A stretch of DNA of 64,000 nt from Flavobacteriales bacterium (lineage in GTDB: Bacteria > Bacteroidota > Bacteroidia > Flavobacteriales_F > PHOS-HE28): NCBI GenBank assembly GCA_016788205.1, contig JAEUTA010000025.1, positions 248,001 through 312,000 on the forward strand. Reading direction: 5' to 3'. The translations under genes were made by a program, and so were the position numbers. Positions 1 through 9,402 of this stretch are shown here, piece by piece. The notes under the pieces are model-generated. The model worked only from the letters and a program-made list of their open reading frames with translations. It did no database searches and was not told the DNA's origin. Numbering within the stretch: the stretch's first letter is position 1; every line of letters starts with the position of its first letter.

Positions 1-713
1 TTGGGCCAGAACATGTCAAAGACTTCCCGGGCCATGGCAGCGCCAACGAAGGATGCATCACCGTCGTTGGGACCGAAGTCGTGGTCATCCCATATGGCCG
101 CATGGCTCGTGGAACGCAGCAAGCGTTGCAACTCCGGTGTTGAGCGGGTGTGCGTGTAACGATGCAGGAAACCGCTACGACTGCCCCAATCCGGTTCGCG
201 CAGGTAAATATTGTCGCCAAGCCAAAGCATGATATCCGGTCGCTGTACCGCGATCGCATCGAAGATCTCGTACCCACCGCCATAAGAGCGGCCCGGCCGG
301 TCGTAGGCCGTTTCGTTGACATAAGTGCAGCTGCCGAGTGCCAGTTTGAAGGGTGGGGGATCGGTGCGGAACTTCCAGAGTGACTGGGTCTTGAAGGAGA
401 GCGTATCAGGCAACGAGACTTTCGCGCCGTCCACGCTCACCGTATAGCGGTATTCCGTGGCAGGCTGGAGCGGCCCCAGGCGGAAGTCCAAGGAATGCGC
501 GCGATCGGCGGAGGAGCGCTGGGGCTCAGTGGTAACGGCCCGCTTGGGTTCGTTCACAGGCCAGTACGTTAGCCAGGCCGAGCATCCCTCATGGCACTGC
601 ATCCAGATGGTGATCTCCATAAGGTCCGGCGGCCCGGCCATGGGCCCGTTGATCAGGGGTTGGGCAGCCAGAGGGCCGGCCAGGCAAAGTGCGAAGGGGA
701 GAAGCCGTGACAT
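1..713 (-). CDS. PhoD-like alkaline phosphatase family protein (partial, C-terminus outside window)
   Basis: The minus strand stays open from an ATG at 713 to the window edge, giving 237 codons of a longer protein. The start encodes a short signal peptide (MSRLLPFALCLAGPLAAQ), so the product is exported. A fibronectin-like N-terminal part ends around 'LQPATEYRYTVSVDG', as in PhoD-family enzymes. The phosphatase core follows with LGSCTYVN, MLWLGDNIYLREPD and AIWDDHDFGPNDGD, which are the metal-binding motifs of the PhoD metallophosphatase fold. Such enzymes hydrolyse phosphomonoesters or phosphodiesters in the periplasm or outside the cell. The gene is divergent from the hydroxylase at 799. 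The family call is firm; the substrate is unknown. Confidence 0.85.
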   Translation of the reverse strand, partial: MSRLLPFALCLAGPLAAQPLINGPMAGPPDLMEITIWMQCHEGCSAWLTYWPVNEPKRAVTTEPQRSSADRAHSLDFRLGPLQPATEYRYTVSVDGAKVSLPDTLSFKTQSLWKFRTDPPPFKLALGSCTYVNETAYDRPGRSYGGGYEIFDAIAVQRPDIMLWLGDNIYLREPDWGSRSGFLHRYTHTRSTPELQRLLRSTSHAAIWDDHDFGPNDGDASFVGAAMAREVFDMFWP

Positions 714-765
714 GTCGCAAAGATGATCGGGACTTCGGTCAAGGTCGATCATCCCACTGTTAAGA

Positions 766-773
766 TACATTTG
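766..773 (+). promoter_or_regulatory. Bacteroidota -7 promoter element, TACATTTG
   Basis: An exact match to the Bacteroidota -7 consensus TAnnTTTG lies 25 nt before the ATG at 799, in the 85-bp gap between divergent genes. No clear -33 TTTG is present at the expected spacing. Confidence 0.5.
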
Positions 774-798
774 CGATCCTTTTAACGGACCGCGCATC

Positions 799-1803
799 AT
801 GCTCATGAGTTTCAACCCGATAGCCGCCTGGCTCGAGATGAAGACACAGCTCCCGGAACTGGCCATTGAAGGCATCGGGATCAAGTACATCTATCCCGTA
901 TTCCTGGTCCTTATCGTCCTGGAGTACGTGAACGCCAAGCACCTCTTCGACCTGAAGGAAAGTTGGTCAGGTTTCGTTATCGGCATCGGCGCTACCATCA
1001 TCCGTGTGATCACCAACGTGTTCGAGATCACGCTGTACATGTTCCTCTTCGCCTGGGCTGAACCGTTCCGCGAGCAGTACCTGGGCTATTCAACGCTCGG
1101 TTTCGCATGGTACATCTGGCTCATCTGCGCCATCGCGGACGACCATAACTTCTACTGGCACCACCGGCTGGCGCACAACGTCCGGGTGCTTTGGGCCGCC
1201 CACCTGCCGCACCACAGTGGCAAGATGTACAACCTCACCATCAGCATCCGCAACGGCTGGTTCATCACCCTGGTGAAGCCCATCTATTGGCTGTGGATGC
1301 CGCTGCTGGGCTTCGAACCCATCATGATCGCAACGTGTTTGATCGTGAACGCATTCTACCAATTCACCCTGCATTCGCAACTGATGCCATCGTACGGCTG
1401 GATCGAGAACATCTTCAATTCCTCTTACGTGCACGTAGTACACCACAGCAGCAACACCGAATACCTGGACCGCAACCACGGCGGCATCTTCACCTTCTGG
1501 GACCGCCTTTACAACACATGGCAGAAGCCGATCAAAGGCATCGTTCCCAAGTTCGGCATCAGCCACGACCCCGGTACCAACAACCCGATCACGCACAATC
1601 TCTTCGAGTTCCAGGAGATCTGGCGCGATGTGAAGCAGGCACCCACGTTCAAGGCCAAGCTCATGTACATTTTCGGCCCTCCCGGCTGGCGCCATGATGG
1701 TACTGGCAAAACGAGCCAACAGCTTCAGGAAGAACTGCGGGCGAGCGGGAAGTTCGGTGCTCCTACAGCAGTGGAGGTGGAGCCGCAGGCCGTGCGCGCC
1801 TAG
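799..1803 (+). CDS. sterol desaturase / fatty acid hydroxylase superfamily membrane protein
   Basis: The 334-residue membrane protein has hydrophobic stretches near residues 33-45, 60-85, 100-113 and 160-190. It carries the histidine clusters of di-iron membrane hydroxylases: HxxxxHxxxxH at about 116-126, HxxHH at 135-139, and HxxHH at 212-216 followed by H227. These residues ligate two irons for O2-dependent hydroxylation or desaturation of lipids, so it probably acts on a membrane lipid; the substrate cannot be read from sequence. An in-frame ATG at 805 is an alternative start. The gene is monocistronic, with a TACATTTG element upstream and a strong hairpin after the stop. A second, shorter hydroxylase of the superfamily is at 35985-36620. 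Confidence 0.85.
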   Translation: MLMSFNPIAAWLEMKTQLPELAIEGIGIKYIYPVFLVLIVLEYVNAKHLFDLKESWSGFVIGIGATIIRVITNVFEITLYMFLFAWAEPFREQYLGYSTLGFAWYIWLICAIADDHNFYWHHRLAHNVRVLWAAHLPHHSGKMYNLTISIRNGWFITLVKPIYWLWMPLLGFEPIMIATCLIVNAFYQFTLHSQLMPSYGWIENIFNSSYVHVVHHSSNTEYLDRNHGGIFTFWDRLYNTWQKPIKGIVPKFGISHDPGTNNPITHNLFEFQEIWRDVKQAPTFKAKLMYIFGPPGWRHDGTGKTSQQLQEELRASGKFGAPTAVEVEPQAVRA

Positions 1804-1820
1804 CGTATTTAGCTGAATGA

Positions 1821-1855
1821 ACGAAGAAGGCCGGGTAACACCCGGCCTTCTTCGT
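1821..1855. terminator. bidirectional hairpin terminator between convergent genes
   Basis: A perfect 16-bp stem (1821-1836 with 1840-1855) closes a 3-nt loop between the stops of the hydroxylase (+) and the helicase (-). There is no long T-run, but position and strength fit a shared terminator. Confidence 0.8.
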
Positions 1856-1872
1856 TGGTCATATAATGCGGT

Positions 1873-3654
<1,782 letters not shown>

Positions 3655-3983
3655 AAGTAGGTGCGCAGAACTATCCCTGCGCGGGATGTGTGTAGCATGC
3701 TCAGGCCATTGTCCCTGAACACACCCTTTCAAGTGTTGTTGTGGAAGCCCCGGTGATCGTGTCCGGCGTGCAATGGATCCCGCTGGGGATTGCGCCTGGA
3801 CAGTTGCTAGAAGCGAAAGCTGGGCGCTTGGGGCTTGTTCATCAAGTAGACGAACGGGGCAAAGATACGTGTAAAGATCGGGAAGGTTCGGAAAGGCCGT
3901 GGGAGTAGCGTTCGCAGCGGGGTAGGATCCGACCACGGATACGAACGAGCAGGGAAAGCCCGAACCGACCGGAACTTGGCCAT
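3655..3983. other. gene-free stretch upstream of the helicase, probable long 5' leader
   Basis: No convincing gene is present in these 329 bases. The helicase frame happens to stay open through them on the minus strand. They contain a minus-strand TATCTTTG promoter-like element and would be transcribed as a leader if that promoter is used. Confidence 0.4.
3860..3867 (-). promoter_or_regulatory. -7 element TATCTTTG for the helicase gene
   Basis: An exact TAnnTTTG match on the minus strand lies 205 nt before the chosen helicase start. It predicts a 5' UTR of about 200 nt. No clear -33 box was found. Confidence 0.4.
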
Positions 3984-4454
3984 TCACTTCGATCGTCTTT
4001 CATTGGGACAGGTCAGTGGAATCCACTCAAGCCGACTCTCCCAGGAAATGTCTGATGCGTAGCGAAAAGGACATTCAGTCTTGATGAAGATCGGAGTGCC
4101 TTTTGCATTGAAGAACACTGTCAGTTCGTTGATGTCTCCCGCTCTGCTATCCACTTCATAGCTCAGACTATGGAAAACCCCTTCATTAGTGATGTTATGA
4201 TCTTCAAACCGTCCTCCAGAATCGGTGATGGAGTCCACGATCATTTCGGTCCACTCGTCCATCTGATGAGAAGCATCTTGATACTTAAATCTGTTCACTT
4301 GCTCCATTGAATTCAACCATTGGCGCACTATCCTGCGGCAACTCCTTTCCACTCTGTCGGTTGGAACAGTAGGTGTTTTCGCTGATGATGACTGCGCCGC
4401 GATTCCTCCCATCCCAAGGGAAAAGGTGCAAAGAAGTACGGCGAAAAGGCGCAT
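3984..4454 (-). CDS. small secreted hypothetical protein
   Basis: The 156-residue product has a signal peptide ([21 protein letters not shown]) with cleavage likely after AAQ, followed by a polar domain of about 135 residues. That domain has three cysteines (in SCRR, TECPF and LTCPN) that could form disulfides. No family is recognised. The gene is slightly richer in A+T than its neighbours. It lies upstream of and co-directional with the helicase but 330 nt away, so co-transcription is doubtful. Confidence 0.65.
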   Translation of the reverse strand: MRLFAVLLCTFSLGMGGIAAQSSSAKTPTVPTDRVERSCRRIVRQWLNSMEQVNRFKYQDASHQMDEWTEMIVDSITDSGGRFEDHNITNEGVFHSLSYEVDSRAGDINELTVFFNAKGTPIFIKTECPFRYASDISWESRLEWIPLTCPNERRSK

Positions 4455-4563
4455 GGTGATTACGACGGTCGGGAAATAACAACGCTACGAATGATGAACA
4501 GAGTATAGAAGGATGTTCTCCGCGGGGAAGCGACGATCTGCCTCGGCGGCTAAACGAGCCCTG

Positions 4564-4866
4564 TTAATGCGTCGCCAGCTTCTTCACCATCTCCTGTGTG
4601 AAGCTGGAAGCATCCGGGCCGTATGCGTTCACGAGGATCCCTTTGATCTCGTGGTCCTTCGAGCTGATCGCATAAACGATGCTCTGGTCCTCTGGGTCGC
4701 TCATGCCCTCGAAGCGGTGGAACTCATCGATCTCGAATTGGGCCGGATCCAAGTTGATGCCGCGCGCATCGCAGATCAGGCAGTTCTCCGCAGCGGTGAG
4801 GTCATCGGTATACCCGCGACGCTGGAGGTCGTTCACGGCTTCGGAGAGGGTGGAGTAGGCGGGCAT
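4564..4866 (-). CDS. conserved small Bacteroidota protein of unknown function
   Basis: The 100-residue soluble protein begins with LSEAVNDLQRRGYTDDLTAAENCLICDARG and continues FEIDEFHRFEGMSDPEDQSIVYAISS. From memory, this pattern belongs to a short family widespread in Bacteroidota that is often mislabelled as phosphoribosylpyrophosphate synthetase; it has no PRPP-binding loop and is far too short for that enzyme. A TACCTTCA element ends 4 nt before the ATG, implying a leaderless mRNA. Confidence 0.75.
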   Translation of the reverse strand: MPAYSTLSEAVNDLQRRGYTDDLTAAENCLICDARGINLDPAQFEIDEFHRFEGMSDPEDQSIVYAISSKDHEIKGILVNAYGPDASSFTQEMVKKLATH

Positions 4867-4870
4867 GAGG

Positions 4871-4878
4871 TGAAGGTA
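4871..4878 (-). promoter_or_regulatory. -7-like element TACCTTCA, 4 nt before a start codon
   Basis: It matches TAnnTTCG at seven of eight positions on the minus strand, with a 4-nt gap to the ATG at 4866. It is part of the leaderless-promoter pattern described in the findings. Confidence 0.4.
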
Positions 4879-4892
4879 AGGCCGTTAACGTA

Positions 4893-4920
4893 AAAGCCCC
4901 GACGTTCTCGCCGGGGCTTT
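4893..4920 (-). terminator. intrinsic terminator after the slipin gene
   Basis: A 9-bp stem (4893-4901 with 4912-4920) closes a 10-nt loop. On the minus strand the hairpin ends in TTTTAC, 17 nt after the slipin stop codon. Confidence 0.75.
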
Positions 4921-4936
4921 GTACAATGGAGTAGGA

Positions 4937-5935
4937 TCAGTTCTTCAGGCCCTTGTTCGCATCCAGCATCTCTTTGATGCCCCCCACGCTGCTGAGCACG
5001 CCTGTGGCTTCGTACGGCATGTAGATCACCTTGTTGTTCTGGCCGCTGGTCATCTCCTTCAGCGTTTCCAGGTACTTCATGGCGATCAGGTAGTTGGCCG
5101 GATCGGCATTGGTCCCTTTGATGGCTTCGCTCACTAGTCGGATGGCTTCGGCTTCACCCTGTGCGCGGCGGATACGCGCTTGCGCATCGCCCTCCGCTTC
5201 CAGGATCTGGCCTTGTTTCTGACCTTCAGCGGTGGTGATCTCCGCCTGCTGCACACCTTCAGCCTGCAACACGGCAGCGCGCTTGCTTCCCTCCGCATCG
5301 ATGATCTGTGCACGACGGTCGCGTTCGGCGCGCATCTGCTTCTCCATCGCTTCGCGGATGTCGCGGGGTGGGTTGATGTCCTGCAATTCCACCCGGTTCA
5401 CCTTCACGCCCCACTTGTTGCTGGCTTCATCCAGGATGGCGCGCAGCTTGGCGTTGATGGTGTCGCGGCTGGTGAGGCACTCGTCCAGGTCCAGCTCGCC
5501 GATCACGTTACGGAGCGTAGTCTGCGTGAGCTTCTCGATGGCCAGCGGCAGGTTCTCGATCTCGTACATGGCCTTCACAGGATCCATGATCTGAAAGTAG
5601 AGCAGCGCGTTGATCTCGGTCATCACGTTGTCCTTCGTGATCACGTTCTGGCGCGGGAAGTCGTACACGGTCTCACGCAGGTCGATGCGCTCCTTCTTCA
5701 CGAACTGCACGTACTTGTTGCCATCGGGCAGGTCGCGGGTGAAGCGGAAGATGATCTCGCGCGGCTTGTCGAATACCGGGATGATGATGTTGAAACCGGC
5801 AACGAGCGTGGTGCGGTATTTACCGAAGCGCTCGATGACCATGGCTTCGCTCTGTTGGATGATACGCACGCCTTTAGCGATCAGGAAGATGACGAAGACA
5901 GCGAAGAGTAGGAGGATGATGGTTCCTGCTTGCAT
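4937..5935 (-). CDS. SPFH/Band 7 membrane protein (slipin, QmcA-like)
   Basis: The 332-residue protein starts with one N-terminal membrane helix (residues 3-20), then an SPFH/Band 7 domain at about 21-200 with typical sequences (VIERFGKYRTTLVAGFNIIIP, NPPRDIREAMEKQM). A charged coiled-coil segment follows (AERDRRAQIIDAEGSKRAAVLQAEG and repeats, roughly 200-275). Slipins form membrane-anchored oligomers that scaffold microdomains and act with NfeD proteins. The NfeD partner is encoded 38 nt upstream on the same strand, so the two form an operon ended by the hairpin at 4893-4920. Family is certain; the cellular role is inferred. Confidence 0.92.
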   Translation of the reverse strand: MQAGTIILLLFAVFVIFLIAKGVRIIQQSEAMVIERFGKYRTTLVAGFNIIIPVFDKPREIIFRFTRDLPDGNKYVQFVKKERIDLRETVYDFPRQNVITKDNVMTEINALLYFQIMDPVKAMYEIENLPLAIEKLTQTTLRNVIGELDLDECLTSRDTINAKLRAILDEASNKWGVKVNRVELQDINPPRDIREAMEKQMRAERDRRAQIIDAEGSKRAAVLQAEGVQQAEITTAEGQKQGQILEAEGDAQARIRRAQGEAEAIRLVSEAIKGTNADPANYLIAMKYLETLKEMTSGQNNKVIYMPYEATGVLSSVGGIKEMLDANKGLKN

Positions 5936-5973
5936 GGTGGTTGAGGGGTGTTGAAAGTCGTAGGTGAAGTCGG

Positions 5974-6417
5974 TCAGGCCTCCAGTGGTTTCACGATCAG
6001 TGTATTGCTTTCCACGCGCACGACCTCAACAAGGTCGCCAACGTGCAGGACTTTGTCGCTCACGCACTCGGCACGCCAGTCGTCACCAGCAGCACTCACG
6101 CGTCCCAGTCGCAATCCCGGGTCGAAATCCTGTGTGACCCGGCCGCGTTGCCCAACGAGGGCATCCATGTTCATCTTCACGTCCGGACCGTTCCACATGC
6201 GCTTCATGAGTATGGGGCGTATGGTGAAGAAGGCGATCAGGGCGAAAGCACTGAAGGCGAACAGCTGCGGCCCCATGCCAAGCCCGAGCCCTGCAGCGAT
6301 ACTTCCTCCCACGCAACCGATACCGAGGCATACGAGGAAGAAGCCCGGAACGAAGATCTCCAGGATGAACAGGACGATAGCCAACCCTGCCCACCAATGC
6401 CATTGAAAGAATTCCAT
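5974..6417 (-). CDS. NfeD family membrane protein, partner of the slipin
   Basis: Starting at MEFFQWHWWAG the product is 147 residues with three or four closely packed helices (about 8-75, including ILEIFVPGFFLVCLGIGCVGG) and a soluble C-terminal OB-fold domain (ALVGQRGRVTQDFDPG to SNTLIVKPLEA). An upstream in-frame ATG at 6492 would add 25 residues that do not resemble the family. This short NfeD form without the protease domain is normally paired with a Band 7 protein, as here. A TATCTTGC sequence at 6440-6447 may be its promoter. Confidence 0.88.
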   Translation of the reverse strand: MEFFQWHWWAGLAIVLFILEIFVPGFFLVCLGIGCVGGSIAAGLGLGMGPQLFAFSAFALIAFFTIRPILMKRMWNGPDVKMNMDALVGQRGRVTQDFDPGLRLGRVSAAGDDWRAECVSDKVLHVGDLVEVVRVESNTLIVKPLEA

Positions 6418-6439
6418 GGTTCTAACGTGCTTACAAGGC

Positions 6440-6447
6440 GCAAGATA
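6440..6447 (-). promoter_or_regulatory. -7-like element TATCTTGC upstream of the NfeD gene
   Basis: The minus-strand TATCTTGCG sits 22 nt before the NfeD start. The same sequence precedes the gene starting at 30108. It departs from TAnnTTTG in the last two bases, so support is modest. Confidence 0.3.
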
Positions 6448-6535
6448 GACGGCAAGGAGAGCCTGACTCCGGAGGTATCGGATGAGCGGCACCGGTGTGG
6501 GATGAGCGCAAGTCCCCGCTTTGGAACGCCGGGGT

Positions 6536-6543
6536 TACTTTCG
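6536..6543 (+). promoter_or_regulatory. -7 element TACTTTCG at the head of the polysaccharide operon
   Basis: TACTTTCG is followed by exactly 7 nt and then ATG at 6551, the same spacing seen before pyrD and before the glycosyltransferase at 31276. This decides the start of the flippase gene (ATG 6551 over TTG 6521) and predicts a nearly leaderless transcript. Confidence 0.5.
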
Positions 6544-6550
6544 GCACCGC

Positions 6551-8347
6551 ATGAAGGCTGGCGTGCTCGCCCATTTCCGTACCGCTCAGGGGCGAGATCA
6601 GCTCGTGACCTACGCCACCGAGGCGGGAGCGCTGCTGGGCATGTTGCTCACGTACCGATTGGCAGCCTATTCGAGCAAGACCGACCTTGACCTTTACGTC
6701 ATCGCTCGGCGCACCATCGCCTTCATTTTCCCCGTGGTGTTGATGGGGGCCATGGTCGGCCTTACGCGCTTCACCACCATGAGCGCGACACCTGAAATGG
6801 CTCGGCGGTACCTGCGCGGTGCGCTCAGTTGGGTGCTGCCTTTAGGCCTCGTGATCTGGTTGCTCTGCTTCCTTTTCGCCCGTCCCTTGGCGTGGTTCAT
6901 TTACGGCAGCGAGGCTGGGATACCCTTCATTCCGCCGCTGGGTGCCATGACGCTGGGCATAGCGCTGCACGGCGTGGCGTATGGTTATCTGCGTGGGCGT
7001 GGAGCCATCTTGATCGCCAACGCGCTTCAACTCTTCGTGCTGGCCATAGCGCCGTGCCTGGCCTTTGTGCTGTTCGATGACATGGTGCATGTGCTTTGGT
7101 TCACCGGGATCTCCTGGGTGCTATCCGCCCTGTTCTCGATCAGCCGAAGCATGCTGCTGCCAACAGGGTCATATCGGCGGGAAGGAGCGGAGCTGCTGCG
7201 CTATGGTCTGCCTCGGGTACCTGGGGATGTGGCCTTGGGTGCGCTGCTCACCGTGCCGGGGTATGTGGCGTTGCGCACCTACGGCATCGATTCCAGTGGT
7301 GAGGTCGGCTTCGGGGCCACCTTGCTCAATATCGCTGCCGCCGTGTTCTCCCCCGTTGCGCTGCTGTTATTGCCTGCCGCCGCTGCACAACTGGCGGGTG
7401 GGGACCATGCGGGGCTTGCCCACCGTATCCGCGGTATGGAACGCTTGATCCTGCTGGCATCAGTGGGGTTGATGTTGAGTTTCGAAGTACTGGCCGTTCC
7501 CGTGCTGGACATCTATCTCGGTCCGAGCGGTCGGGAATATGTGGACATGTCGCGGCTCATCTTCATCGGGGCATTGCCCTTCGCATACTTCAACGGTATG
7601 CGTAGCTTGTTGGACGCCTATTTCCGCACACCACGGAATGGAGTGAACCTGATGGCTTCGTTCCTCATCCTGCTGGTCGGTAGCATGATCCACCTTATCG
7701 TGCCCACACCTTGGTACACCATGGCCGTAGTGCTCGATCTGGCTTTGTTCTATTTGGGCTATGCCACCTGGCGAGATGTGGCATTCGTGCGTTCGGAACT
7801 GGAACGATTGGCAACACGGGATGAGGCGCACATCGGCGTGGTGGTCGTGATCCCCGATAAGGAGGAAGGAGAGACGTATACGGACTCGCGGGACCAGGCT
7901 GCTTACTTCAAGCGGTACGGTGCGGAGGTCACGTTATTCCACTTGCCATCGCGTACATCGCCCATGCGGTTGTGGCGTTCCCGTCGCGAATTGAAGAAGT
8001 TGTTGCATGTCGTCCGGCCCGATGTGGTCCATGTGCATTATGGCTCCGTGGCAGCGCTGTTCACGGTGCTCACCAGTTCGGTCCCGGTGATGGTCACCTT
8101 CATGGGCGATGACCTTGATCGCAGCCGCGTGAATGGCGTAGTGCGCTCGCGACTTGGCGGCTTCTTCTCCCAGATCGCTGCCTTCTTCGCTGCGGGCATC
8201 ATTTGCACCGATGAGCGGGTACGCGATCTTCTATGGTGGCGGACGAGCGAGGCCCACATCATCGGGACCGGTCCACAGGAAGTTGAGGCCGGGATCGTCC
8301 TGGACCACCTGCGCAGCGTGGCATTCCATAAAACCGGCGACGTGTGA
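6551..8347 (+). CDS. polysaccharide flippase fused to an isolated GT4 N-terminal domain
   Basis: Residues 1 to about 415 of this 598-residue protein form a Wzx/MATE-like polysaccharide flippase with about 12 membrane helices. Residues 427-598 are soluble and look like the N-terminal Rossmann half of a GT4 glycosyltransferase: GVVVVIPDKEEG, a VVRPDVVHVHYGS segment at 488-499, and VPVMVTFMGDDLDRSR at 511-526. The protein ends before the C-terminal sugar-nucleotide-binding half, so no E-x7-E motif exists. The next gene overlaps it by four bases (GTGA) and encodes a complete GT4, so no missing half lies downstream. The flippase role (moving lipid-linked glycan across the inner membrane) is by family; the function of the appended half-domain is unknown. 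Confidence 0.85.
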   Translation: MKAGVLAHFRTAQGRDQLVTYATEAGALLGMLLTYRLAAYSSKTDLDLYVIARRTIAFIFPVVLMGAMVGLTRFTTMSATPEMARRYLRGALSWVLPLGLVIWLLCFLFARPLAWFIYGSEAGIPFIPPLGAMTLGIALHGVAYGYLRGRGAILIANALQLFVLAIAPCLAFVLFDDMVHVLWFTGISWVLSALFSISRSMLLPTGSYRREGAELLRYGLPRVPGDVALGALLTVPGYVALRTYGIDSSGEVGFGATLLNIAAAVFSPVALLLLPAAAAQLAGGDHAGLAHRIRGMERLILLASVGLMLSFEVLAVPVLDIYLGPSGREYVDMSRLIFIGALPFAYFNGMRSLLDAYFRTPRNGVNLMASFLILLVGSMIHLIVPTPWYTMAVVLDLALFYLGYATWRDVAFVRSELERLATRDEAHIGVVVVIPDKEEGETYTDSRDQAAYFKRYGAEVTLFHLPSRTSPMRLWRSRRELKKLLHVVRPDVVHVHYGSVAALFTVLTSSVPVMVTFMGDDLDRSRVNGVVRSRLGGFFSQIAAFFAAGIICTDERVRDLLWWRTSEAHIIGTGPQEVEAGIVLDHLRSVAFHKTGDV

Positions 8348-9402
8348 ACGTACTGCTCGTCGCCGCTGCCGATTCGGTGCATGTTGTGCGTTGGGCCAAT
8401 GCCTTCGTGGACCGCGGCATAGTGGTCGATCTCGCCACCCAGCATATCCCGTTACCCGGATTCTCTTCTTCGGTGAGGATCCACCGGCTCCCGTATTCTG
8501 GTGGTGCGGGGTATTTCCGTAACCGAACCCCGCTGCGGCGCCTCGTCCAGCAGATCAGGCCGGATGTGGTCAACACCCATTACGCTTCCGGCTACGGTAC
8601 ACTTACCGGAGGGCTGCGTGACGCGCATGTCGTACTGAATGTTTGGGGAAGCGATGTGTATTCCTTCCCGGAGAAGAGCGTTCTCCACCGCTGGTGGCTC
8701 AAACGCAATCTGCGCAGCGCTCGTCAACTTGTTTCCACGAGCGAAGCCATGGCTTCTCGTGTTCGTGCGTTATTGGGGGAGGATACCGCCATTGCGATCG
8801 TGCCGTTCGGTGTGGACACGGCAAGGTTCCGCCCCATGCGGATCGTACACGAAGACACGACCATCGGTACGGTGAAGACGCTGAAGCCCGTTTACGGTAT
8901 CGATCGGCTGGTGGAAGCTTTCTGCATTGTCCATCGGGAACGACCCGGAACGCGATTGCGCATCGTAGGCGAAGGGCCGGAACTTGCTGCATTGCAAGGT
9001 CAGAGCAGGTCCTTGGCACTTGAAGGATCGGTAACGTTCGTAGGTGCCGTGCCGCATGATGGTGTTGCCGATGAACTACACCACCTGGACGTGTACGTTG
9101 CGCTGAGCCGTTCAGAGAGCTTCGGCGTTGCGGTGATCGAAGCATCAGCATGTGGATTGCCGGTGGTGGTTAGCGATGCTGGTGGTTTGCCCGAGGTCGT
9201 CCAACACGGCATCACGGGTTTCGTGGTACCCGGTGGCGATGCGCGGCTGGCGGCGGAGCACCTGTTACGCTTGGTCGATGACGCTGCACTGCGCGAACGC
9301 GTCGGACGAGCTGGCGCGCAGTGGGTGAAGGAAAAGTATGCATGGTCGCACTGTGTCGATCTGCAGTTGGCCGTACTGCAACAAGTCATTGACCAACGAT
9401 GA
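8344..9402 (+). CDS. glycosyltransferase family 4
   Basis: The 352-residue GT-B enzyme starts at a GTG overlapping the previous stop (GTGA). The N-terminal domain reads MNVLLVAAADSVHVVRWANAF. A TLKPVYGIDRLVEAF linker follows, and the C-terminal nucleotide-sugar domain has ESFGVAVIE, i.e. the retaining E-x7-E pair E258/E266, then ASACGLPVVVSDAGGLPEVV. It transfers a sugar from a nucleotide donor to a lipid-linked glycan at the inner membrane's cytoplasmic face. The linkage is not predictable. It is the second gene of the operon. Confidence 0.9.
   Translation: MNVLLVAAADSVHVVRWANAFVDRGIVVDLATQHIPLPGFSSSVRIHRLPYSGGAGYFRNRTPLRRLVQQIRPDVVNTHYASGYGTLTGGLRDAHVVLNVWGSDVYSFPEKSVLHRWWLKRNLRSARQLVSTSEAMASRVRALLGEDTAIAIVPFGVDTARFRPMRIVHEDTTIGTVKTLKPVYGIDRLVEAFCIVHRERPGTRLRIVGEGPELAALQGQSRSLALEGSVTFVGAVPHDGVADELHHLDVYVALSRSESFGVAVIEASACGLPVVVSDAGGLPEVVQHGITGFVVPGGDARLAAEHLLRLVDDAALRERVGRAGAQWVKEKYAWSHCVDLQLAVLQQVIDQR

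Noticed and set aside
3655..3987. An N-terminal extension of 111 residues on the helicase
   Set aside because: The DEAD-box fold begins right at MERTTF; the extension has no motif and would overlap the stop of the upstream gene.
4564..4866. Phosphoribosylpyrophosphate synthetase label often used for this small family
   Set aside because: At 100 residues it is about one third of that enzyme's length and has no PRPP-binding loop.
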